From positions 558,001 through 622,000 of the forward strand of contig NZ_AP025493.1 in the NCBI RefSeq assembly GCF_024347515.1: a stretch of 64,000 bases of DNA, in the 5' to 3' direction. This document shows positions 25,417-33,508 of the stretch, in pieces. The translations under genes and the position numbers were made by a program. Position 1 is the first letter of the stretch, and every line of letters starts with the position of its first letter. The stretch comes from Vibrio gigantis (GTDB lineage Bacteria > Pseudomonadota > Gammaproteobacteria > Enterobacterales > Vibrionaceae). The notes below the pieces were generated by a model. It was not told where the DNA came from and did no database searches. It worked only from the letters and a program-made list of their open reading frames with translations.

Positions 25417-28400
25417 TTACTTATTCAATTTCTTTTCAATCTGGGTAATTTCACGCTGCTTCCATAACTTAAAGATGGCAGGTAACACCAGCAGAGTAAG
25501 CAGTAGCGCAGACGCCATTCCACCTATCATCGGCGCAGCTATTCTCTGCATAACTTCCGAGCCTGTACCTTCGCCGTACATGATTGGAATCAAGCCGATA
25601 ATGACGGTAAGTACAGTCATCATTACAGGACGAACTCGAAGCCCTGCCCCCTCACGAATGGCATCGGTTAAATCAGCAAGTTTAAGTTTTTGTTGGTTCT
25701 GTTCGGCATCGAGTTTTTTGTAATGCCACGCCTGGTTGAGGTACACCAACATGATGACTCCTATCTCTACCGCAACACCGGCTAGCGCGATGAAGCCGAC
25801 ACCCACCGCAATTGAGAAGTTGTAGTTGAGGGCATGCATCAGCCAAAGACCACCCACCATCGCTAGCGGCAGTGTCAGCATGATCATCATGACTTCCCCA
25901 ACACGACGGAAACTTAGGTAGAGCAACAACATAATGATGGCAATAGTGATAGGAACCACCACACTCAAGCGTTCTTTTGCACGCTCCATGTATTCATATT
26001 GGCCAGACCAAGCGAGCGAGTAACCCGCAGGTAATACGACTTGCTCAGCAACCACTTTTTGCGCTTCAGCGACATATGACCCAAGATCACGACCATCAAT
26101 ATCAACGAACACCCAACCATTAGGACGCGCATTCTCTGTTTTGATCATTGGTGGACCGTCTTCATAACGAATGTCCGCGACATCAGATAGCGCAATACGA
26201 GCTCCATTTGGTGTCACCAATGGCAAACCCTGTAATTTCACGACTGAATCCCGGTAATCTTGTGGGTAACGAACGTTGATTGGATAGCGCTCCAGCCCCT
26301 CCACAGTTTCACCTACATTCATCCCACCAACAGCGGTTGAGATAACCTGCTGAACCTCTTTGATGCTCAATCCATAACGAGCTGCTGAGCGGCGCTTGAT
26401 GTCTATCGTGACATAGCGTCCACCAGCAACACGCTCGGCGTATACAGAAGCCGTACCGCTGACACCATTTAAGATAGGTTCAAGCTGAGAGCCAATATCC
26501 TCAATGACACTAAGGTCTGGACCCGCGATTTTGATGCCGATTGGGGTTTTAATGCCCGTCGCTAACATATCGATACGGGTTTTGATTGGCATTACCCACG
26601 CATTGGTTAAGCCAGGGAACTGAATCAGCTCGTCGAACTCTTTGCGCAACGACTCAGTAGTGACACCGTCACGCCACTCATCGCGAGGTTTTAGCTGAAT
26701 AACCGTTTCAATCATGGTCAGAGGTGCGGGATCCGTTGCCGTTTCTGCACGTCCGATTTTGCCCCATGTAGTTTCAACTTCTGGAATAGTTTTGATTAGC
26801 TTGTTGGTTTGCTGAAGCAATTCACGCGCTTTACCTATCGAGATCCCTGGATAAGTGGTTGGCATGTACATCAAGTCGCCTTCATCCAAAGGAGGAATGA
26901 ACTCACTACCAAGCTTACTGGTTGGGTAATACGCAGAAGCCATCAAGCCTAGCGCGATGACAATCATCACTTTTGGATACTTAAGGCTTAAGTTGAGCAA
27001 TGGCTTATACATCGCGACTAAACTACGGTTCACGGGGTTTTTATGTTCAGGTAGTACGTTGCCACGAATGAAGTAACCCATTAGCACTGGCACAAGCGTG
27101 ATCGCTAAACCTGCTGCTGCAGCCATTGCATACGTTTTAGTAAACGCTAGAGGCGAGAACATCTTGCCTTCTTGCCCTTCTAATGCGAACACTGGCACAA
27201 AACTCAAGGTAATGATGATGAGTGAGAAGAACAGCGGAGCACCGACTTCTTCTGCCGCTTTACCAATCACCTGCCAACGGTTCTTATCGGTCAACGGCGT
27301 TCGTTCTATGTGTTTATGAACGTTCTCTATCATCACGATAGCACCATCCACCATCGCACCAATGGCTATGGCGATACCACCGAGGGACATGATGTTCGCA
27401 TTAATGCCCTGCCAGTGCATAACAATGAACGCCCCCAAGATACCAACAGGTAAGCTCAGTGCGATAACCAAAGACGAACGAATGTGAAATAGAAACAGCG
27501 CACACACAATCGCCACGACTAGGAACTCTTCGGCTAGCTTTTTCCATAAGTTTTCAACCGCAGAATCAATCAGAGTTGAACGGTCATAGGTGGCGACAAT
27601 TTCAACGCCATCTGGTAAACCTGCTTGCAGCTCTGCGAGTTTATTCTTAACAGAGTCAATCACTTCACTGGCATTCTCGCCAAAGCGCATCACGATAACG
27701 CCACCAACCGCTTCACCTTCACCATTCAATTCAGAGATACCACGGCGCATCTGCGGACCAAGGTTAATGTCGGCAATATCACCCAATAGCAACGGTGTAC
27801 CTTTGTCGGTCACTTTTAATGGAAGTGATTGGATGTCTTCAATACTCGTCAGGTAACCCGTAGTGCGAACCATGTGCTCAGCTTCAGCAATTTCAACCAC
27901 CGACGCACCCGTTTCTTGATTACCGTTTTGGATCGCCATATTGACTTGCTGAAGCGTTAAGTCGTAAGCACGCAGCTTGGCAGGATCAATCTGCACCTGA
28001 TATTGCTTCACCATGCCGCCCACGGTCGCCACTTCAGAGACGCCATCGACAGTTTGTAGCTCGTACTTCAAGAACCAATCTTGCAGGCTACGAAGTTCCG
28101 CAAGGTCGTGCTGGCCCGTTTTGTCTTGAAGCACGTAACTGTAAACCCAGCCCACACCCGTAGCATCAGGCCCAAGCGTTGGTTTTGCGCTTGATGGTAG
28201 GTTAGGTGCAACTTGACTTAAGTATTCGAGTACTCGTGAACGCGCCCAGTACATGTCGGTATCATCATTGAAAATAATGTAGACATACGAATCACCAAAG
28301 AAAGAGTACCCACGAACTGTTTCAGCTCCCGGTACAGCCAGCATGGCGGTGGTTAATGGATACGTTACCTGATCTTCGACCACTTGCGGTGCTTGACCCG

Positions 28401-28560
28401 GATAACTGGTTTTAATGATCACCTGAACATCAGATAAATCAGGGATAGCATCGACGGGCGTACTTTTAACGCTGTATAGACCACCGAACACTATCGCCAT
28501 GGTCGCGACCAGAACCAAGAATCGGTTACTGATAGACCAACGAATGATTGCATTGATCAT
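25417..28560 (-). CDS. cusA: CusA-type heavy-metal RND efflux pump
   Basis: This 1047-residue inner-membrane RND protein of the heavy-metal subfamily has twelve helices and two large periplasmic loops. The Cu(I)/Ag(I)-binding methionines of E. coli CusA have clear counterparts here, in GDLMYMPTTYPG, APLTMIETV and TRIDMLATG. The proton-relay helix reads GAMVDGAIVMIEN. It pumps Cu(I)/Ag(I) from the periplasm out through CusC, with proton energy. It overlaps the cusB gene by four bases (ATGA) and belongs to the operon under the MerR-type promoter. The methionine triad argues for monovalent copper or silver rather than zinc, cobalt or nickel. Confidence 0.95.
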   Translation of the reverse strand: MINAIIRWSISNRFLVLVATMAIVFGGLYSVKSTPVDAIPDLSDVQVIIKTSYPGQAPQVVEDQVTYPLTTAMLAVPGAETVRGYSFFGDSYVYIIFNDDTDMYWARSRVLEYLSQVAPNLPSSAKPTLGPDATGVGWVYSYVLQDKTGQHDLAELRSLQDWFLKYELQTVDGVSEVATVGGMVKQYQVQIDPAKLRAYDLTLQQVNMAIQNGNQETGASVVEIAEAEHMVRTTGYLTSIEDIQSLPLKVTDKGTPLLLGDIADINLGPQMRRGISELNGEGEAVGGVIVMRFGENASEVIDSVKNKLAELQAGLPDGVEIVATYDRSTLIDSAVENLWKKLAEEFLVVAIVCALFLFHIRSSLVIALSLPVGILGAFIVMHWQGINANIMSLGGIAIAIGAMVDGAIVMIENVHKHIERTPLTDKNRWQVIGKAAEEVGAPLFFSLIIITLSFVPVFALEGQEGKMFSPLAFTKTYAMAAAAGLAITLVPVLMGYFIRGNVLPEHKNPVNRSLVAMYKPLLNLSLKYPKVMIVIALGLMASAYYPTSKLGSEFIPPLDEGDLMYMPTTYPGISIGKARELLQQTNKLIKTIPEVETTWGKIGRAETATDPAPLTMIETVIQLKPRDEWRDGVTTESLRKEFDELIQFPGLTNAWVMPIKTRIDMLATGIKTPIGIKIAGPDLSVIEDIGSQLEPILNGVSGTASVYAERVAGGRYVTIDIKRRSAARYGLSIKEVQQVISTAVGGMNVGETVEGLERYPINVRYPQDYRDSVVKLQGLPLVTPNGARIALSDVADIRYEDGPPMIKTENARPNGWVFVDIDGRDLGSYVAEAQKVVAEQVVLPAGYSLAWSGQYEYMERAKERLSVVVPITIAIIMLLLYLSFRRVGEVMMIMLTLPLAMVGGLWLMHALNYNFSIAVGVGFIALAGVAVEIGVIMLVYLNQAWHYKKLDAEQNQQKLKLADLTDAIREGAGLRVRPVMMTVLTVIIGLIPIMYGEGTGSEVMQRIAAPMIGGMASALLLTLLVLPAIFKLWKQREITQIEKKLNK

Positions 28561-30284
28561 AGTGTACCCTCACCTGATTCTAAAGATTTGAGGACATAAT
28601 CAGAACCTTGCTTGGCCACTAGAAACCGAATCGGTTGGCCCTCAGAAAATTCGGATAGGTCAAGGTCTTCACTCGCTTGGAAGTTCATTTCTCCGGCCTT
28701 CCAATCCCACTCAGGTACGGGCTTGTGATTTACCGTAATCATACCGAAGTCCGCCATCAGCATTGTGATTTGTCCCTTCACCCAAACTTCGCCCGCCATT
28801 TGATGTTCGTTGACCTTGTAGTCAACAACCTCATATTGACCTGACTCTGTCTTCATCATTTCAAAATCAATAACTTGACCACGCTTAACGTCACTCATGT
28901 CTAAACCTTCGGCAAAAGTAAAATTCATTACCATGCCCGGCCATTCCCACTCAGGTACAGGTTGGTGATTGATGGTCACCATGCGACTACCTTGCATCAC
29001 ATCCGAGATTTCACCTTTTGCCCAAACCGTTTCGGCTTGCTCTTCCACACCATTAATTCGAGACAGATCAGCGGATTGGCTAGATTCCGAATCAAGCATG
29101 AAGTGTGCAGATGTAACAATCTTTTCGCCTTGCTCAAGGCCTTGTAGAACCTCAACCTTGTCACCAGCTTCACGGCCTACCTCTATTCGTGCAGAGCGAT
29201 ATTTACCCTCGCCTTCAGAAAGCACAACTCGCGTCATGCCACCAGAGTGAATAACCGACGACCTTGGTACTGTGAGTACGGCATCGTCGCTGATTGGTTT
29301 CAGCGCGATATTGGCGAACATATTTGGTTTAAGCTCGCCATTTGGGTTCGAGAACTTTAAACGGACACGCAAGGTGCGAGTTTTAGGATCAAGAATGGGA
29401 TACACATAATCCACACTGCCCTGCCACTCCTTGCCAGGAATCGCGTCTAGCGTCATCTCTGCATTGCTGCCAGATGAGATCCAGTGTGCTTGACGTTCAA
29501 ACACTTCGGCATCAACCCACACCTCATTGAGAGGCCCAGCACTGATTACCGCTTGCGCCGGCGAAAGATAACCACCTTCGCGGATGTTGAGACTCGCGAT
29601 AACGCCATTCGAGGGAGCTTTGATTTCTATGGTTTGCGAGGCTTTGCCTTGGCGAGTAATCGACTGTATCTGAGCTTTATCTACACCTAAGGTAATCAAG
29701 CGTTCAGTCGAGCCTTTGATCAACCCTTTACGACCTGTTTTATAAGCACTTATCAATTCCTCTTGGGCTTTGACAAGTTCTGGAGAGTAGAGAGTGAACA
29801 GTACATCACCCTTATTCACCTTCTCTCCGACGGCATTGATATAAAGCTTCTCTACCCAGCCTGCTGCCCTTACGTTGGTTTGCCATAACGTACTTTCGTC
29901 AAACGCCACATAACCAACGGTTTCAATTCGTGGTGACAAAGCTTCAAACTCAACACTCGCTGTTTTCACACCAAGATTATTTTCCACTGATGAATCGATA
30001 AACACGGTGCCAGCCTTGTCTGTACCACCACTTAGGTCGTCGGCATACACCGGGATTAGATCCATCCCCATTGGTGACTGGCCTGGCTTGTCACGCTGAT
30101 AATTGGGATCCATTGGCGCGACCCAATACAGTGGTTCGTTGCTTGCACCCTCAGCCGAGCTCGCCGCACTTGCACCGCCCATTGCTGACATATCGTGAGT
30201 TGAATTCAAGAGAAAGTAGTTCGCACTAAAACCTAATGCACCACCGACCAATAAAGCGATTGTCGCGACTTTTACTGATTTCAT
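28557..30284 (-). CDS. cusB: CusB-type adaptor with two C-terminal CusF domains
   Basis: This 575-residue periplasmic adaptor is much longer than the usual ~410 residues. After an N-terminal signal or anchor (VATIALLVGGALGFSANYFLL) comes a heavy-metal-binding motif (YWVAPMDPNYQRDKPGQSPMGMDL). The adaptor hairpin, lipoyl, beta-barrel and membrane-proximal domains run to about 410. Two CusF-like domains then follow at about 415-485 and 495-570. The first keeps all Cu(I) ligands (H about 437, then W-PGMVM: Trp and two Met). The second (NHKPVPEWDW-KAGEM) has lost the first Met. CusF is a separate metallochaperone in E. coli; here it is tethered. The gene lies 10 bases after cusC. Confidence 0.93.
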   Translation of the reverse strand: MKSVKVATIALLVGGALGFSANYFLLNSTHDMSAMGGASAASSAEGASNEPLYWVAPMDPNYQRDKPGQSPMGMDLIPVYADDLSGGTDKAGTVFIDSSVENNLGVKTASVEFEALSPRIETVGYVAFDESTLWQTNVRAAGWVEKLYINAVGEKVNKGDVLFTLYSPELVKAQEELISAYKTGRKGLIKGSTERLITLGVDKAQIQSITRQGKASQTIEIKAPSNGVIASLNIREGGYLSPAQAVISAGPLNEVWVDAEVFERQAHWISSGSNAEMTLDAIPGKEWQGSVDYVYPILDPKTRTLRVRLKFSNPNGELKPNMFANIALKPISDDAVLTVPRSSVIHSGGMTRVVLSEGEGKYRSARIEVGREAGDKVEVLQGLEQGEKIVTSAHFMLDSESSQSADLSRINGVEEQAETVWAKGEISDVMQGSRMVTINHQPVPEWEWPGMVMNFTFAEGLDMSDVKRGQVIDFEMMKTESGQYEVVDYKVNEHQMAGEVWVKGQITMLMADFGMITVNHKPVPEWDWKAGEMNFQASEDLDLSEFSEGQPIRFLVAKQGSDYVLKSLESGEGTL

Positions 30285-30294
30285 TATCTATTCC

Positions 30295-31752
30295 TTATTG
30301 ATTGGTTGGATCGGTAAGTTGTGGCTGTTCAACCTGATATTCAAAGCCACTGATTAAAGCTGCGAGCTTGCTATTAACGATGTTGAGATCGGTGATCAAG
30401 CGCTGTTGTTCAAGTTTCAAGGCAAGCTCATCGGCCGTTGCAGCGATAACGTCATTAAACTGCGCGGTATTGTTTTGATAACCTCTTTCCACTGCACTGA
30501 TTCGAGCGGTTGTCTGTGGAAGCAAGGTACGTTGATATCGCTCTAAACGTTGAGAAAGGTTCGACCTATCCACTAATAACGCATTCACCTGAGCGTTCAT
30601 TTGGGAAAGTAAGGTGTCCTTTTGGGATTTGGCAGCCCCAACTTGATACTGAGCTGCAGACAAGTTCTTGTCTTGGCGATTGCCAGTAAACAGTGGGATG
30701 TCGACCGTTAGGTAAGCGCTGACAAGATCAGAAGCAGGTTCACCCGCCATGTTATTTGCTTGTCGATGGGCATACATGACTTCCACACCAAACTGAGGCG
30801 TATAAGCTTGCTCAGCCAACTCAACCTGAGTTTGATTCGACGAAATAGTCGCATCGACGATCTTAACTAACGGATGATTGGTTAGTAGTTGATAGTGCTT
30901 GGTAGATACACTATTCTTGGTTCCCGCCAATTTACTTTCCAAGCTTGTCCAATCAACTTGGTTAGTGGCATGAAGCACGCCCTGGGAGTCAATAGCTTGA
31001 GAACCTAACCAATCAGAACCCAACCATTCAGACAGCTGAGAGATCAAACGACGTTGAACTTGCTGATTAGCTTGTAGTTTTTCATCAAGCTTGCTGACTT
31101 GAAGCTGAGCATTGAGCAAGTCTTGCGCTTCACTTTTACCAATCGAGTAATTGGTTTGGACATAGTTTTCTAACTCGACCAATAGGCGTCGGTTTTCACG
31201 CATAACGCTTTCAGAGACTTGTTGATAGCCCAGTTCAAGCCAAAGCTGCGTCATGCTATTAGCAACGGTAAGTTCACGAGCCTGTACTTGAAGAGCTATT
31301 CCATCCGCTTGCTGACCCGCTTTTTTCTGCTGAAGATCAAGCGTATTACCACGCTCAAATTGCTGCATCAAACCGACAGAGATATTGGTCATTGGATCTT
31401 CATCAAACTGAAAGCTATCGACGGGTAGCCCGCCAAATCCGACTTTCAATTTAGGATCCATTAAGGTCGCGCTTGCGACACCTGTTTCTCTCATCGCTTG
31501 CGATTGGGCGAAATACTGCTTTCGGTTACTGTCTTGGTTCAGAGCTATCTCAATCAGCATATTAAGTTGCTGTGTTGAGCTCTGTTGATCAGCTTTAGTC
31601 GTGAGTTCTGAAGCTCGTGCTGAGTCCGAAACAGCAGCTAACGCAGCACTTGAAAACAAGGTTGCAGGTAGCGTAACACTTGAAACAAAGGCAGCAGCGA
31701 CCACGACACTCGCGTTTATTCCAAACACGGAGGTTGTTGGTTTTATATTCAC
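30295..31752 (-). CDS. cusC: CusC-type outer-membrane efflux channel
   Basis: This 485-residue TolC/CzcC-family protein is predicted to have an N-terminal signal. It has the paired helical repeats of the family (TVANSMTQLWLELGYQQVSESVMRENRRLLV; AQVNALLVDRSNLSQRLERY) and an outer-membrane barrel strand in each half (AYLTVDIPLFTGNRQDKN). No lipobox cysteine is seen, unlike E. coli CusC. It forms the exit duct for the CusBA pump. Ten bases separate it from cusB and 93 from the Cys-rich first gene. Confidence 0.9.
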   Translation of the reverse strand: MNIKPTTSVFGINASVVVAAAFVSSVTLPATLFSSAALAAVSDSARASELTTKADQQSSTQQLNMLIEIALNQDSNRKQYFAQSQAMRETGVASATLMDPKLKVGFGGLPVDSFQFDEDPMTNISVGLMQQFERGNTLDLQQKKAGQQADGIALQVQARELTVANSMTQLWLELGYQQVSESVMRENRRLLVELENYVQTNYSIGKSEAQDLLNAQLQVSKLDEKLQANQQVQRRLISQLSEWLGSDWLGSQAIDSQGVLHATNQVDWTSLESKLAGTKNSVSTKHYQLLTNHPLVKIVDATISSNQTQVELAEQAYTPQFGVEVMYAHRQANNMAGEPASDLVSAYLTVDIPLFTGNRQDKNLSAAQYQVGAAKSQKDTLLSQMNAQVNALLVDRSNLSQRLERYQRTLLPQTTARISAVERGYQNNTAQFNDVIAATADELALKLEQQRLITDLNIVNSKLAALISGFEYQVEQPQLTDPTNQ

Positions 31753-31845
31753 AATGAATGTCCATATCTAGCGTTAAATAACGCATATAAAAGATTGGCG
31801 TATCAGATTTATGACTCTGATATCGCTATGTTTTTAGATATAGAT

Positions 31846-32310
31846 TTATGCGGTAGGTGGGCGTAACAAAGATTGAGCGCGTGCGACTTTCTGGCCAATA
31901 GTGACAGATTGAAAACGAGCTAGAGAATAGGCAAAGAGATTAGCGGCTTGAATAGCCTGAATTGGGTGTGAAGCGGTAGAACAAACAGAAGCACAGCAGT
32001 CAGCGCCTGAACAGTGACTTCCCATCATGTTGTCACCATCTTCGCTCGCCGAAGGCATATGACATTGAGTCATAAATGCCTGAGCATCCATATTGGAGTG
32101 CTCAGCGTGTGATTCGGTGTTCATAATATGACATCCTGCCATCATACCGTTCGCTGAATCGTCACTGTGGTAACAAGCCGACTGGCTCGAACCCATTTGA
32201 GCTGTCATCATATTGGTCATCATGACCGATGAGCTTGAGGCATAGCTAGACATCAACATTGCAATAATGCTGAACACAGTAATCCAAGTTGTTCGGAATG
32301 TGTTTGTCAT
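31846..32310 (-). CDS. Secreted Cys/His/Met-rich protein, first gene of the copper operon
   Basis: This 154-residue protein has a signal peptide (MTNTFRTTWITVFSIIAMLMSSYA). The next 80 residues are packed with soft-metal ligands: ACYHSDD, AGCHIMNTESHAEHSNMD, TQCHMP, SHCSGADCCASVCS, and many Met. Seven cysteines and numerous His/Met suggest a Cu(I)-binding periplasmic protein. The C-terminal 40 residues (AIQAANLFAYSLARFQS) are helical and lack ligands. I cannot assign a named family; some small metal-operon proteins of the DUF2946 type look similar. It is the first gene after the MerR-type copper promoter at 32336-32366, so metal-induced expression is expected. Confidence 0.85.
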   Translation of the reverse strand: MTNTFRTTWITVFSIIAMLMSSYASSSSVMMTNMMTAQMGSSQSACYHSDDSANGMMAGCHIMNTESHAEHSNMDAQAFMTQCHMPSASEDGDNMMGSHCSGADCCASVCSTASHPIQAIQAANLFAYSLARFQSVTIGQKVARAQSLLRPPTA

Positions 32311-32335
32311 AACTTACCTTTAAATTTATAGCGCA

Positions 32336-32366
32336 ACTATAAACGTTCCCCTTAGGGTAAGGTCAA
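32336..32366 (-). promoter_or_regulatory. MerR-family (CueR-type) promoter of the copper operon
   Basis: On the minus strand TTGACC (-35, 32361-32366) and TATAGT (-10, 32336-32341) are separated by 19 bases, two longer than optimal. The spacer contains the CCCTAAGGG inverted repeat within ACCTT...AACGT. That long spacer and palindrome are the hallmark of promoters activated by MerR-family metal sensors. A CueR-like regulator would untwist it in response to Cu(I)/Ag(I). No MerR gene lies in the window, so the sensor is encoded elsewhere. Confidence 0.85.
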
Positions 32367-32419
32367 CCCGAAAGGGCAAATATTTGATGAAATTGATAAT
32401 AACTGCTGCATAGATGAAC

Positions 32420-32454
32420 AAAAGGAACACTCAATGGACTGTAGAGTGCTCCTT
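32420..32454 (-). terminator. Terminator of the CatB-like gene, insulating the copper operon
   Basis: On the minus strand AAGGAGCACTC pairs with GAGTGTTCCTT (one G-U pair) at 32422-32454 and is followed by TTTTG. Confidence 0.8.
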
Positions 32455-32466
32455 CCTTAGATACTG

Positions 32467-33114
32467 TTAAGTATTCAACGACTTCTGTGCATCATATTCA
32501 GCCATCGCATTTTTAAGAACAGTTAAATCCGAATCACACAAGTGCTGCCTCATTGATTCAAACTTCTCTGGTGGCCAGTCGTATATCTTCATTGAGATTA
32601 GCTCTTCGATAACAGACTTATCAAAGCGGTGTTTCACTAATTTCGCGGGAGAACCACCAACTATACTGTAAGGTTCCACATCTTTGGTTACTACGCTGTT
32701 CGCGGCCACAACCGCCCCTTCTCCAATGGTCACGCCCGGCATGATCATCGCACGCATCCCCAACCACACTCCATCTTTGATATGGGTATCGCCTTTGCCA
32801 ATGTAGGCGTCGTCGATGACATCCATGAATGGATACAAAGAAAACCAATCGACTCGGTGAGTATGGTTGCCGCCCATTAGGATCACAACCTCTGCTCCTA
32901 TGCAGACATAATCGCCGATGTAGAGCTCATCAATCTCCCAGCGAGGCTCCCACTGACGGCTGATCTCGTCACCATGCAGGTAACGCACGACTGAACGCTC
33001 AAACCCGTTATCCCAGCAATCGCTGTAATAACTGTGTTGACCCTTGATGTGAATGTTGGGGTTAGTAACAACCTCATGAAGCAATTCGAATTTAGACCAA
33101 TGCTTATTTTGCAT
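32467..33114 (-). CDS. catB: CatB-like xenobiotic acetyltransferase (hexapeptide-repeat)
   Basis: This 215-residue left-handed beta-helix acetyltransferase is of the CatB/Vat type. It begins with NPNIHIKGQHSYYSDCWDNGFERSVVRYL, as in CatB. The catalytic His lies in MGGNHTHRVDW, and hexapeptide coils follow (VWLGMRAMIMPGVTIGEGAVVAANSVVTKDVEPYSIVGGSPAKLVKHRF). CatB enzymes acetylate chloramphenicol and Vat enzymes streptogramins. Chromosomal marine relatives may have other natural substrates, so resistance should not be assumed. It is a single-gene unit with its own terminator before the copper promoter. The symbol reflects family similarity only. Confidence 0.88.
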   Translation of the reverse strand: MQNKHWSKFELLHEVVTNPNIHIKGQHSYYSDCWDNGFERSVVRYLHGDEISRQWEPRWEIDELYIGDYVCIGAEVVILMGGNHTHRVDWFSLYPFMDVIDDAYIGKGDTHIKDGVWLGMRAMIMPGVTIGEGAVVAANSVVTKDVEPYSIVGGSPAKLVKHRFDKSVIEELISMKIYDWPPEKFESMRQHLCDSDLTVLKNAMAEYDAQKSLNT

Positions 33115-33508
33115 TTCTACCTCTGATTAACTTGTTAGTTTTATTCATTTAAATATCAAAACATTCGACGTTGGAGATCTGAGGTGCACAAGCTAACGTC
33201 CCAATAAACACAGGTTCTATTGAGTTAAAGAGTAAGTATCACGCTTAAATCATAGCAATGTCGCTAAAACTAAAGAGGCGTCAGTGGATTCGAGGTTGCT
33301 TTAAGAGAGGAAGTAATTTCACAGTATGCTCAGAATAACTCGATTGGAAAATTTACGTGTGGATTATATCCGTTAGTACGCACCGATTTGACAGAGAAAT
33401 GTGATTAATAAGGTTTCAAATATAAGTTCGTAGAACACAGAGCAAGTCTGAACCTGTGGTATTAAACAGGATCAGACTCGGTTATATTTTTAGATATAGG
33501 CTCAACGA
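33115..33508. other. Intergenic region with no gene
   Basis: About 390 bases between the CatB-like gene and the flavin reductase. It holds a hairpin at 33445-33478 after the reductase gene and the promoter of the CatB-like gene. I see nothing else. Confidence 0.4.
33445..33478 (-). terminator. Probable terminator hairpin of the flavin reductase gene
   Basis: AGTCTGA (33445-33451) pairs with TCAGACT (33472-33478), and an inner CCTG/CAGG pairing follows after an A-A mismatch. There is no clear T run on the minus strand, so factor-independent stopping is uncertain. Confidence 0.45.

Noticed and set aside
25412..29250. Several long reading frames antisense to cusA and cusB
   Set aside because: They lie in the shadow of strongly supported genes, have no ribosome sites and no recognisable domains.
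32467..33114. Chloramphenicol resistance gene
   Set aside because: The family match to CatB is clear, but chromosomal marine homologues may have other substrates, so I name the family and do not claim resistance.
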